Assembly (NCBI GenBank): GCA_905182985.1
Contig: CAJJDN010000117.1
Span: 125,538 to 189,537 of the forward strand
From: Paramecium sonneborni
Taxonomy: Eukaryota; Ciliophora; Oligohymenophorea; Peniculida; Parameciidae
DNA length: 64,000 bases
Reading direction: 5' to 3'
Shown: in pieces, positions 51,187 through 63,315 of the stretch
How positions within the stretch are numbered: position 1 is the first letter of the stretch
Layout: every line of letters begins with the position of its first letter
Notes under the pieces: model-generated
What the model saw: only the letters and a program-made list of their open reading frames with translations
Told to the model about the DNA's origin: nothing
The model's database searches: none
Program-made: the position numbers and the translations under genes

Positions 51187-51401
51187 CTCAATTTATGTTA
51201 AGCTTAGTTCTTCTCCAATGTCTTCTCTTTGAATTATACCTTTATTTATTGTTTATCGCAAAAATACCTTATTGTATTGTCTGTTCTATATCTGAACCAA
51301 TTAGGTAACGGTCTATTTTATTTGTTAGCCTTTATTAATCTTTTCTTCATTCTTAATGATTTATGGGCTCCCTAAATTCAATAGAGATGTATTAATACCA
51401 T
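51187..51401 (-). CDS. RPL39: 60S ribosomal protein L39 (eL39)
   Basis: Introns of 27 nt (51372-51398) and 29 nt leave 53 codons, 52 residues, against 51 in most eukaryotes. Sequence: GAHKSLRMKKRLIKANKQNR, PLPNWFRYRTDNTIRYNSKR, RHWRRTKLNIN. The first exon is only the ATG codon; the intron follows at once. The protein lies in the exit tunnel of the large ribosomal subunit. It is convergent with PUS7, 45 bp apart, and 62 bp after the PB1 gene. Confidence 0.93.
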
Positions 51402-51463
51402 TTTTAAATCTTTTTTAATTTATTTAATATATATAATGAAAAATAAATTAAAAGTGAATAATT

Positions 51464-52158
51464 TCAACAATCCTTATGCATCTCTCTAAATTACGTTCTT
51501 TAAGCTTCTTATCTTTTATTATAAATTTATTATTACTAATTAATATTAGTTAAATCAAAATGTTATGATATTTATCCATTTAAATCTTCATTAGAGTATA
51601 ATTATTCTTAAATTACAATTTATGCTTTTTTTTTTATCAATCCATAATGTCTTAATTGTTAATCTAAAATGTTAGTTACAACTTATTTAAGATCTTCGTC
51701 TTTCGAATAATCAAATTTACATTATTCTTGTTCTTAAATTTTTATTCTAATATTTAATAGATTTATTTACCTTTGATTGCTTTATTATTATATTTTATTT
51801 TATTCAACTCTAGATCTATTAGTAATTGAAATGCTTTGATTTAACATATTTAATGATTCAATATTGAAATTATTTTAATTTCTATCCTCTGAAACAAGTA
51901 ACTTAACAGTTGTCAAACCTTCTTGTGAATATATTTTCTTTAGGAAAGAGAAATCAGACTCACAATTTATTTCTTCTATCTCTTCAATATCTTTATAGAT
52001 TAACTTAAATAAATTTTACAAGGAATTATTGCAAATAAGTAAGGCTAATTTAGATTTGGGTACAATTTTTTAATTGAATAAATAATGTCTTGATATGACT
52101 CTACACTAGGAGGTAATTTATGAATTTTAGTTTTGTATATGATTTTTATGTTGAGCAT
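51464..52158 (-). CDS. PB1-like domain protein
   Basis: Introns of 29 and 24 nt leave 214 codons exactly. The first 50 residues (LNIKIIYKTKIHKLPPSVES then YQDIIYSIKKLYPNLNQPYL) look like the first half of a PB1 domain, with the basic cluster of type II PB1 domains at its start. The rest is Gln-, Glu- and Asn-rich with a helical section (DEDLKQVVTNILDQQLRHYG). PB1 domains pair with one another in signalling and autophagy scaffolds. The domain call is from style only; a ubiquitin-like fold without PB1 function is possible. Confidence 0.55.
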
Positions 52159-52307
52159 ATTTTCTATTATAATTTATTAAAATAATAAATTAAATGAATT
52201 CTATTGTTATATTAGATTCATTACTTTATAATTAATATTTGAATATTACATAATTTTATTTATATTTCCTAATTCAGTAACAATGCTTCAAATCATTTTT
52301 TTAATTA

Positions 52308-52986
52308 ATGAAATAAGTAGCTCCAAAAAATGAGTATTCAATATTAAAAAAAGTAAAAATACTTCATTCCCATGGTCAAACTAAAGACTCTAACCTTCCT
52401 TTGACAAGAACTACTAGTTATGAATCTAATCAATTTTATCGTAGTTTGGATATCATGTCTAATAGAAGAGCATCTACTAAAGATGAGGTCAATTATTGTT
52501 CAGTAAATAAAAACTACTTAAATAATGATGATGAATAATTAACGATCAGTAATATAATTTAGATCAAGTAACAATCTATATATAATAGAAGTCCAACTCT
52601 CTATATTGAAATGGATGAACTATAAATCAAAGTCTGGAGATCCTTAAAGAAACAATAATTGGTAAGAAATACCTATATGAAAGCAATAAGTTTATTCAGT
52701 GGCCATCATTGTATTGAAAAATTAAAATGAATTTGAGTTCTCATATGATATCAGCATGCTTTCATGTTTTCTTAGAGTTAAAGAATTAAGTATTCTCATA
52801 AATGAAACTTATGCAGATCAAAATAATAATTAAAAGAAATTATAAATTCCATATTTGTCAATCTTGATCGGAAGAGTTAAAACTTAAAAATTAGATGCCA
52901 ATATGAGACTCTTTGAACTTGTTCATATCTTAATCAATGGATAAAAGACTCTTATTTTATAAGAATCCTCTTTCCAATTTTAATGA
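52308..52986 (+). CDS. Hypothetical protein, 218 residues
   Basis: A 22-nt intron (GTA...AAG) leaves 219 codons exactly. The first half is Ser-, Asn- and Gln-rich and probably unstructured. The second half, after the intron, looks folded, with alternating hydrophobic residues (VYSVAIIVLKNQNEFEF, MLSCFLRVKELSILINETYA, YLSILIGRVKTQKL, MRLFELVHILINGQKTLIL). That could be a small alpha/beta domain. No family recognised. Confidence 0.6.
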
Positions 52987-53073
52987 TTAAAATAAATAAT
53001 TATAAATTTTTTATACTAATTATATATTAATTTTTTCATTTTGATATATTTTACTATTATTAAAATAAAGTTT

Positions 53074-55240
53074 ATGCACCAAATGCAATAATAATTAATT
53101 CATCAACAAAAGATTGTCGAATTCACAAATTTAGGTATTTAGTAAATAGCATTCTTTAGGATAATATGTTTATTTAGAAGAATATATTAGAACTAATCAC
53201 ATATCATAAACAACTTATTCTTAAGCCTTTTTAGAATGCATACAATTTACTAGAGATAGTGAAGATCATTTTCAATGTATTTAGTAAATTTTAAAGTATA
53301 TATATTTCAAACTTAAAGATAATCTATTGATTTTAATTATAAAGATAATTAAGGTAATACAGCAATTGTTTAAGCAGCCAAAACAGCCAAGATAAGTATT
53401 TTGAATGAAATAATAAAATATAAAGAGAAAATAGAAACAAAATAAATTAAACTAGCACTTGATATTGCAATCTAATCTGAATAAGACAATTGGGATATTG
53501 TTGAAACTCTTTTATAAATTACATCTCTCGATAAACCTTAACATTTAATTAAGTCCTTATAAAAAGGTAATTATAAGACAGCTTCAAAAATCATAGAAAA
53601 ATATGGAGCTTCTGGTTAAGATGAATTTGGTGATACTGCTTTACACATAGCATCTCGTAAAGGAGAATTAATTATCATTAAGTAGATATGTTAAAGAGAA
53701 TGTCTTTTTTAAAAAAAAAATAAATAAAATCAAATTCCTCTTGATGTAGCTTTAAATGAAAAAACAAGAGAATTATTGATTTAAGAAGAAAATTAATTCA
53801 TGAAATCTCCTAATAGAAAAAAGAAACAGGAAGAATTATAAGAAATTACTCAAAAAATTAACAAATAAGAAGAATAAGTTGAAATTTAATAGAAGCTTAT
53901 AAAAATTATCGAATAAACAGGATAAGAAACATAGACTGATATAAAAGAAAAAAAAGAAATAGAGATCTAGGTTATAGAATCAACTTATATCAATTAACCA
54001 TTTTATAATTAATTAATTTTTGATTCCAAATAAACCTTACCTTATCATAAAATTAGTTTAGATGATATTGTTAAGTATTAAAAAATATTTAATTATTTTT
54101 AGACAACTTACATTTGAAATTAATACATTTACATAGGAATTGAGTAAATATTTAGATGAGTAAAAACCAATCATCGATAAATTAGTAGTATTAGTTGATG
54201 AAGTATTAAATAAAAATATTTATTTCTAAGATAGTTTAAAATGTTTAACCTAAAGCACATGCTTTTCTTTATGGCTCTTGTTATACAGGATTAAATTTAC
54301 TAGATTCAGATATTGATATAGTTATTGAAACAAATGAAAATGAAGAAATAATTTTATTATACAAACTTGCAGAATAATTTAAAGTATAATATATATATAT
54401 GAATTCATATTTAGATAGCAAGCTTCATTAAAGATGTCAAAGTGATTGATAATGCTAAGAAACCAGTATTAAAAATGTAATCTTCAAAAGAATTTAAAGA
54501 AAAACATATTGATATTACTATTAGTAGAAATGATCACTAAGGAAGGAAGACTGCAAATTCTATGATTGAATTTGAAAAAGAATTTAAATAATTTAAAAGT
54601 TTGGCTTTAATGCTAAAATTCTACTTTAAATCAATAAATCTATTGAATGCTTATTAAGTATTAAGTAAATTTATTAGGGTGGTTTGAATAGTTATTGTAT
54701 TTAAACCATGATTCTTGCATTGCTATAAATTAAAAGAATTAGAGATAATGATAATGAAGAAATTGGTAAAATATTTTTAGATTTTTTTGATCTCTACAGT
54801 TAAGATATAGATTATTATAACAAAATAATTAATATTGTACCATCTTAGTCAGAAAATATGCAAATTGATGAACCAAATATTTATCAATAATAATATTTTT
54901 AATTGTAAGTACTTATATATTAAATTTAGTGATTAAGGATACTAAGAATTATTTATATTGGATTTACATAATAAAAATAATAATATTGCTAGTAGTACTT
55001 TTAAAATTAAAAACATTAAAGTTTATTATAATATTTATTTATTAGAATGCTCTTACTTTTGGATACAGTGCAATTTTAAATGCAAAGAAATGTGATTAAC
55101 CTTGTTTTTTCTCTAGATATAATAAACCAGTTTGTTGTATTTTAAAATAAATGATTTAACAATCTAAAAATAATCATTTAAATAGCCACTTAAAAAATAA
55201 GTAGCCATTTTATTTGTTTAATTATAATAATTCTTATTGA
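53074..55240 (+). CDS. Non-canonical poly(A) polymerase-like nucleotidyltransferase with ankyrin repeats
   Basis: Eight introns (25, 23, 28, 28, 31, 20, 25 and 25 nt) leave 654 codons exactly. The N-terminal third holds ankyrin-type units such as FNYKDNQGNTAIVQAAKTAK and DEFGDTALHIASRKGELIII, then QNQIPLDVALNEKTRELLI. A charged linker follows. Near residue 360 the nucleotidyltransferase core begins: AFLYGSCYTGLNLLDSDIDI, the GS...DxD motif that binds metal and NTP, then KHIDITISRND with the third acidic residue. GGLNSYCIQTMILALLQ and NNIASSTFKIKNIKNALTF match the PAP-associated region of TRF4/TUTase proteins. It probably adds A or U tails to RNA. Confidence 0.8.
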
Positions 55241-55282
55241 TAAGTTTAATGTGTATTTAAAATAATATCAATTTTATTCCAA

Positions 55283-57196
55283 TCAAAATTTATGAAATTT
55301 ATTATCATTTCTAGGGTTGGATTTATCCACAACTACATCAATATTATCACCAAATGCTAATTAACTAATTTCAGCTAGAAAGGTTTTAGAGTTATGAATG
55401 TATGTACCTCCTAATAAAATACTTGGTTAATTAGCTAATAATTTAGTCTAAATTAAATACGTTATTTATTTAATAATCCAATTTCTTTAACTTCTTCAAA
55501 AGATGTTCCACCAACTTAAAAAATAATTATTTCAGTAGGTCTTTCCCTAAAATAATTCAAATTTGTTGCTGGAAATTCATTGTCTTTAATTTTATTTGTT
55601 AGAATTTACTCTAAAATTGTTAAAAAATATGGTTAATGTTGAGTATAAATATTTGGAACATCTTTAAAAACAGATTTAAATTTTTATTAAGCTTTTGAAA
55701 ATATGTTTTTATCACTAAATAAATCTCCTTATCTTTTAGCTTTACCAGAATAGTCTAAAAGATGATTGATTAAATTTAGATTATTATTTGTCATACCTAA
55801 ATCTCTTAATACATCCTTCATTTTTGAAATTTTATCACAATTTTCATATCTCAAAGCATATAACATAACTAATTTTAACTTTTCATATTTTTAAATATTT
55901 TTATCTTCAAGCATTTAAAATACAGCTCTTTAATGTTCAGATTTTGCTTCATTACAAACAATATCTTATTCAACTTTAGATACTTTTAATAATTATCTTT
56001 CTTCAACTAATTTTGATAATTCACAACTTAATGCAACATGTTTTGATAAATTACCACTCATTTTTCTAATTTCTGGAATTTTATCAACAGCTTTTTACAT
56101 ATCTTCTAATGAATTAATTTAAACTGTTTCTTTTTTCTATTATGTTACTTTATCAATAAAATCTTTGATATTTTAAGCTAATTCTCCAAAATTTGAATAT
56201 TAATTTTCACCAAAAAAATCATCTAAAGAAGAAGATATTACAAATTCACTATCAGAATCATTTTTATTAATATTCTAAAAAGAATTAAAATAATATAGAT
56301 ACAACTGCTTAATTTAATGCTTTTTAACCTTATCGAATATCAATTCTATTATTTTGAATTCCTATTAATTCATGAAGCATTGCCTAATATGTCCATTAAT
56401 TTAATAATAATGTTGCTGGATCTTCTCTTCTATCTAAAATCAAAAGTAAACAATTTGAAAGCATAAATTAAGATTAAGATTATTCATATTCTTCTCTCAT
56501 AGTTTAACTTAACTTTTATGCCAATTTAGCACATATTTCACTTGATCCTTAATATCTAATCATAGGAATTCTTCTAAGACTATAAATCGTAGCACTTAAT
56601 CCTTCAAGAATTCTTTAAAAGAGTTAATCATCTTTAGAATTCCATTAAGAAACACTTTTAGTTAATGTAATTGTAGAAGGTATGTTAAGTGTAAAAGTAT
56701 CAGGTTATACTATATAATAATCTAAAAAGATTTCTTAAAGTTATTTAATTAAATCTGATCCATCAGCTTCTGCCAATTATTCAATATAAAAATTGCTTAA
56801 AGTGTTGGTGAAGAATATATAATATTCACAAAATCTTTTGTCTCTAATTTCTTATAGAAGCAAAGTTTAATTTTCCTAAAAATTTAAAATGCATACTATA
56901 CTTAAGTTGGTCGAATCAAAAAAATTGCCTTCATATGTTAAAGCTTTTATTTAGTTGAAGCAGCAGCCTCAATCTTTTCCATTAAATAAACATCTTTTTT
57001 TAGTATTTAAGATTGAGAGTAAATAAGTGAAATAATGCCGATTGTTTCTTAATCAAGAATCAAACATTTCATTCCTATTATAAATGATACAAAAACCTGA
57101 CACCTCTGATAGTATTCTATCTATGTAATCAATTGCTGCGTTATGTAGATTTAGTGTATATTTTTTTTGGGGACCTCCTCGATTTTATTACATCAT
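55283..57196 (-). CDS. VPS45: VPS45, Sec1/Munc18-family protein
   Basis: Reverse gene from ATG 57196 to TGA 55283, about 600 residues. Introns of 22 nt (57075-57096) and 26 nt were placed near the start. The N-terminal domain reads MKCLILDQETIGIISLIYSQ, SQILKKDVYLMEKIE and IFLIRPTQ, as in VPS45. The end has RERPTEIIIFQVGGTSFEEV, PSILLGGTYIHNSKTFLAEI, matching the C-terminal VGG...EE and LGGTxxHNxKSFLEE motifs. VPS45 binds an endosomal syntaxin and helps SNARE assembly between Golgi and endosomes. The stop is only 42 bp from the stop of the convergent polymerase gene. Confidence 0.85.
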
Positions 57197-57937
57197 AATA
57201 AATTATCAGAATATAATCAAATTAAAATTCAAGTGGAACTAATAACTTATATTTAAACATTCATTATTCTTTATTTTCAATTATTTCTTCCTCCTCTTTC
57301 AAATTGAATGTTTAAAATACATTTGAAACCTATAGAATATCAGGTATCTAATCTAATTTAAAAGAAAGAATGATTTATTTAAATCAATCATTTAGAGTAT
57401 AAATTAACCTTATATTAAAATAAAATTGCTGAATATATTATAACAATAATCAAATTAAAATTTTGATAATCAAATTTGCATTTGAAGAGTTCTGACGATG
57501 GAAATTTATTCATTTAAATAAATTATAGATTGAAAAATTATTCATTTATTCAATTTAAGATTTGAAGGTAAACTAAATATGTTAATAATGCTTTTGGTTC
57601 CTTTGAATGGAGGATAACAAATATGGATTAATATTGCAATCCAATACTTATGTGAATAAAATATATGGTAATTAATTGTTAATAGATGTACTTTTTTAAT
57701 CCTTGATTATTTATTTTCTTTTATTTGTCAATATTTAGACAATTAGTGATTATATTAAACTTATTGTATTTTTGATACTCACTTTTAAAAATGTTTACTA
57801 CTTTTTTTTTTTTATAATAAAGATATCTACTTTACTATTAGAATTTTTTTATATTGCTCTATAAAATATAATTCCTAGTTTAAAAAAAAAGAATTTGTAA
57901 ATTGAATAGGTAATTAATAATTCATTGAACATTTTTT
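57197..57937. other. Spacer between divergent genes
   Basis: AT-rich, with no gene recognised; should hold the promoters of VPS45 and of the pseudokinase gene. Confidence 0.45.
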
Positions 57938-60900
57938 ATGGATACTAATTTCTAAATAAAAATTTAGACTTTCAAAAGTCTTAATGAACCACTTTCAATA
58001 TTACCAAGAACAACTACTCTTTTTTCTGATTTGTTTAAATCAAAAGACAACAAAGTTATTAAAAGAAAAGTTTTTGAAACTAAAAAGGAATGGTTAACTT
58101 GGAGGAATAATGTAACTTAAGAACTATTAAATTAAAGAATTCTATCTTCTAAATATCCAAGCAAAGTGTTAACCATTTTAAATTACACAGTTTAAATAAA
58201 TAATCATCAAAGAAATTTGTATATAACATATGATTGTGAAGTTGAAGCAGTACCATTATTTTAATACTTGAATGATAACTCTGTTTCCTACTAAGAATAA
58301 GTACAAATATTTGAATAACTATTACAAATTGCATGTATTTTGTTTAAATCTCAATTTGAACATACAAATCTTAAACCAAACAATATTTTGTATTACAAAA
58401 AACAAGTTCTTTTGACAGATTTTGGAAGTGCAAGAACTCATTATTAAAATTTTATAAAAGTTTATACCTCTTAAGCTAAGAAAGATTGGTAGAATAATTT
58501 AATATTCTTCTATCCATAAAAATATTAAGAAATAATGAAAGATGATAATATAGATTATAGAAATTGGAATGAATTAGATTTTTCTGATTAAAAATTTAGA
58601 AAAAGTATTGACACTTGGGCACTATCTATGATGATGATTCAAGTATTTGAAAATAATTAAAAATTGCCTGATAAAATAATAAATTATTATGGTTTAAACA
58701 ATTAATTGTTACTTCAGAAAATTGAAAATCTAAAATAGTATTCTGCTGGCATCTTTTCTTAAGCTATCTATTCTTTATTGATTGAAAAGAAAGATCCTGA
58801 AAATGTATATTAGACTTTTATAAAATCAAAATAAATGGTTAATACTGAATCATCCTTTATGGAATCAACTTTTATAATCAAATAGATTTTTGATCATGTG
58901 AATGATGATGCTATTTCAATTCACTCTTATAAACCAGAAAATTAATATTATCTTGAAAAATAAGAAATTGAAAAACTTTAACATTAATCTTAACCTGGTG
59001 ATGATGCCTCAAGTGTTAGGACTACAAATCATTTAATTGATATTATTAATTATACTGAATAAAAACCAAAAGGTAATTTAACCTTAATTCCAATTTAATT
59101 ACCTTCAAGTCGAAATTATTCAGCTAATTCAAGAAAAATGCCATAAACTTAAATTTATGAATTTAAAAAAAATGATAATCCATTAGAAGAGTTTAATGAA
59201 TCTACATCTAATAAAGGAGATAGAAGAATACCGACTATTATTGTAACAAATTATGAATTAAACACATAAACTAATGAAGGAATTTAAATTGAAGATAATT
59301 TAATTAATAATTAAAATCAATAATTTATACCAAGTTAATCATAATTTCAACTTAATAATGATAATACAATTCAATTTAATCCAATAAATCTGTAACCAAT
59401 TTCAGATGATAATAATGAAATTACAAGTATTAACACATAATAATTAAGAAATGAAAATGAAAGAACAGATCAATTATAAATTATTAAATTAGTATAAATT
59501 AATGAGGTTGAATAAGATACTCATAACTAATCACCAATTATTAATTAAAATTAAACTTAACCATTTTAATTTTTAGAAGTTTAATATTTGAATAATATTC
59601 ATGATAAAGTTCCAATAACAGAAAATGATAAACAAGTTACAGATAGTGAATTTTATAAGGAAATGGTAACAAATGATATTCAAATCATAAAATCTTAAAT
59701 CTATGGATTGGTAGAAATTGAAGATAATTAAGATATTGAAAGTCAAATTAACAGGAATAGTAATTTATTTAATTTTAATCAGAATGAAGAAAATTAATTA
59801 TTGGTTGAGATTACTAATTAGGAAGATAAAGTTAATGTAGATTAAAATAGAAATTAATAATAAAAAACAATATATGTTGTCTAAAATGGGTAAAAATAAC
59901 CAGTGATTCCTATTTTTGAAGTTCCAGAATATAATTTAATAGAGTAGAATAAAACTAATCCATTCTCTATATAAATAATAAAGCATATATTAGATGATGG
60001 GGTCACTTAATTATAAGATCAAGAATAAAAAAATATATTGGAGTAATTAAAAATGATTTAAAAAATTTTCATCAAAATAGATTAGAAGAGGATTGATCCA
60101 ACAGAAATCTTAGAAGATGAAGAAATTTAAGGAGATTATTAATAAATAAAGTAATTTACTATTGAGATAGAGAATCAAGAACATAATGATAAACTTAAAT
60201 TAATTGAAGATGTAAATGATGGTATAGGATTTATTTTAAAAAAATAAGAAGTTGATAAGATTTTCGATAATAATGAAATTGAGAATAACCCTCATATACT
60301 TAATATATTAAATGAAGATTAATTAAAATAAGTTAAAGAGAAAATAATAGATAATAAGATTATTATAAATTAAATATAATAAACAATAGAAGTAAAAGAT
60401 GGATTAAAAAAATTAAAAAATAATAAAACAATATAAAATATTATAAAAGAATAAGAAATTGGCTTACTAAATAAAGAAGAACTTAAGATATATTAAAATT
60501 TAATATAAAATATTCCAAAAGATAAAAGATTAGCTAAGAGAATATTAGTTTAATAATCAGCAATTGAGAGAAGGTTGTAAGAGATCAAGAAATAGGAAGA
60601 GGAAGAAGTAATAAAATAAAAATTGATTGATTTTATAAAGAATCCTTCTTACGATAAATTGTTATCTAATGATGACTTAAAAAAATTAAATGAAGAAGAA
60701 AGATAGAAATACAAAAAAGTCTTAGAAACTTTTTAATATAAAGCATAGTAAAGATAAAAGAAATCAATACAAGAATAAATTGATTTTATAAATCAATAAG
60801 ATAAAAAGAATAAAAAATAAATAGGAGAAGATAATGAAAAATATAATTAAAAATAATAATCTTCAAAGAATAGCAATAATAATAAGTTTTCAGATGCATA

Positions 60901-61714
60901 TATGTAAATAATAAATAAATTAGCTGAAGATAATAATGGTGAGATTTATTCATGTAATAAATATATCAAATAATTTTAATTATTTTCAGTATCATATTAA
61001 ATTTAAGATTAAATTCCAGAAGATTGTTAAAGATATTAATAATAGAATAAAAATAGGAAAGTCTTATATTTTGATTATAAAGGTTCAAAATATAAAGGTG
61101 AAACTGTAAATGATTAACCTGATGGAATAGGAATATTGAGAAAGAGTTTATTTTCATCAATTTATAAGGGGTATTTTAAATAAGGTAAATTTTATTGGGG
61201 ATAGGTTTTAGAAATGAATGATTAAGGATAATTGACATAATATATAGGATACTATAATTAAGAATATTAAGTAAAACATGGAATGGGAAAATTGAAATGG
61301 TATTAACCTTAAAAAAAATAGTTTTGTGGTAATATTTATAATTTTAATGAATATGAATTTTATGAAGGTAATTTTGTTTTTGGATTTATTCATGGAAAAG
61401 GAAAGAAAAGATATGATGATTAATCTGAATATGATGGGGAATGGAGGAAGAATAAGAAAGAAGGATAAGGTATGTTAAAGAAAGAGATAGAATTAAATAA
61501 TTAATTAAAAAAGAAAGAAGTAAAGTTGAAAAAAGTAATAATTTATGAAGGATTCTTTAAAGATGATGTTTTACATGATAAAAATGTTAAAGTTACATAT
61601 AAAGAAGATAAGAAACCAGATTTGATAGTTGAAGGTGAATTTAAAAATGGTAAGCCTATAGGATAACATAAACTAATTTTCAATAATATAGTTTAAAGAT
61701 AAATTGATTATTGA
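57938..61714 (+). CDS. Pseudokinase with long disordered centre and C-terminal MORN repeats
   Basis: A single intronless exon of 1259 codons. Residues about 25-300 are a divergent protein-kinase fold: NKVIKRKVFE in the place of the ATP-binding lysine, FEHTNLKPNNILYY as catalytic loop near 140, LLTDFGSARTHYQ near 160, and DTWALSMMM. The catalytic Asp of HRD is Asn here, and no clear glycine loop is seen, so it is probably inactive. Residues 300-1040 are Gln-, Asn-, Glu- and Ile-rich, mostly disordered or coiled. From about 1045 on come MORN repeats: GSKYKGETVNDQPDGIGILR, YEFYEGNFVFGFIHGKGKKR and SEYDGEWRKNKKEGQGML. MORN repeats bind membranes and mark cortical or ciliary structures. Confidence 0.78.
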
Positions 61715-61790
61715 TGAATTGAACTTTATATATTTTTATATTACAAATAAAAATAAATATATATATATATATATTAAATTATTTATTGAA

Positions 61791-62476
61791 ATGTTGAGTG
61801 TGATATTGAGAAGAAATGCCTCAAAAAGTATAGCAATAAGAGGTAGTCATGGATGGGATAGACCAGATGTACCTTTAACAGTTGCATATTAACATAAAAG
61901 AAGAGTAGATAACTATTTAATTATTTTTATAGATGGATGTATTTGATACAAATTTATGGTTTTATTGTGGTGTGATGCCTGAATATTTTATAAATTAGAG
62001 TAATTATTAATTTGATCTTAGATGAGGCATATTTACGTTCAGCTTAGAATACTGTTAAATATATGATACTTGATTCTAAATATATTGCTGCAGCTTTTGT
62101 AGCAGCTATTTTTACTTATGAAGTATTTTATGAAGCTAGATTTTGGAATATTCAACCTGATTATTTAAAAAATCCTATTATAAACTATCCAAGAAAAGTA
62201 CAACAAGAAAGACCATTCTTAGTTAAGCATTTCTTAGATATAAGTAATTGATATTTAATATCATTTAAAGGTATTACAGGAGATATGGGTATTTAAAAAA
62301 TGGTTCCTGGAGAAAAATCATTTGCTACAGAACTTTTAGAAGCTTATGAAGAATAAAATAAACATATTTAATTGATGAATTTAGAAGCTAAAACATATAT
62401 TGAAAGAGTTGAAGCAGAATCTAAATAAGCTGTGGCAAAAAGACATGGATCAGTTGGAGATCATCATCATCATTGA
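61791..62476 (+). CDS. Probable mitochondrial membrane protein with natural His tail
   Basis: Introns of 28, 22 and 27 nt leave 203 codons exactly. The N-terminus (MLSVILRRNASKSIAIRGSH) is basic and Ser-rich, fit for a mitochondrial import signal. A single membrane segment (YIAAAFVAAIFTYEVFY) follows, then FWNIQPDYLKNP and a helical, Glu- and Gln-rich tail. The protein ends VGDHHHH. It resembles small single-helix accessory subunits of the respiratory chain in ciliates, but no family is certain. Confidence 0.65.
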
Positions 62477-62816
62477 TATCAATCATTATAAATAATCAAA
62501 AAAAAATATATTTATCAAATCTATTCTATGATAACTTATTCAATCAACTATTTAACTTATAAATCAATTTTTAAATCAATATTAATATATTTAGTATATT
62601 ATTAATATATATAAATATTGAAATCTTTTACATTTTTAGATTCCTAAATTATATCACATTTATCTTTAATACCTTATACTTATTTTAATACTATTTAAAA
62701 ATGATTTATCTACTTTAAATTTCACTTTTACTATTAAAAAATAAAACTCTCTTATTAAACCTACAAAATATTAAGAGAAATTTTCATTTTTTAATATATT
62801 TAAATATAAACTTTTA
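62477..62816. other. Short AT-rich spacer
   Basis: Between two forward genes; nothing recognised. Confidence 0.4.
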
Positions 62817-63224
62817 ATGGGAACTGCTTGTGCTCTAAATTAACAATCTATTGAATAATCTCCTTAACTATTGTTGGATCACTATGATCTCAGAGCTTAT
62901 CCTTTTCAATGCAATGCTAAACTTTATACGCATTGCCCTTCTAAATAAGACATTTCTAAAATTTTAGTCTAATAATCTAAATAGTTCATTGATGATGAAT
63001 TACCTTCAGATTCTAATGGATCCTTTTTAGAAGGTTCTCTTAAAAGAACATAATCTTATAATACACAAAGAAATAGTTTAGATTTCTCTATAAATAAGAC
63101 AGAAACATCTAAAAAAGGAATTCTTAGATAACAATCATCTTTAAAAACGATAAGTTAAAAATCTGTTTAACAAAAAAATAAGAAGAAGGTACATTTTTAA
63201 AAATCTAAATTTGTAAAAATGTGA
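62817..63224 (+). CDS. Small protein with lipidation-like N-terminus and KVHF motif
   Basis: Intronless, 135 residues. It begins MGTACALNQQ: Gly at 2 and Cys at 5 suit myristoylation plus palmitoylation, hence membrane attachment. The rest is Ser-, Gln- and Lys-rich and unstructured. Near the end is GILRQQSS and then KNKKKVHFQKSKF, whose KVHF fits the RVxF motif that binds protein phosphatase 1. Family not recognised; the two motifs are short and may be chance. Confidence 0.6.
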
Positions 63225-63315
63225 ATCCACTTTTTGATTTGCATCTATATTAATATGATTTTATTAGTAAATCTTAAATTTAATATTTTATTTTTATAAA
63301 GAAAACCTTTATCTA

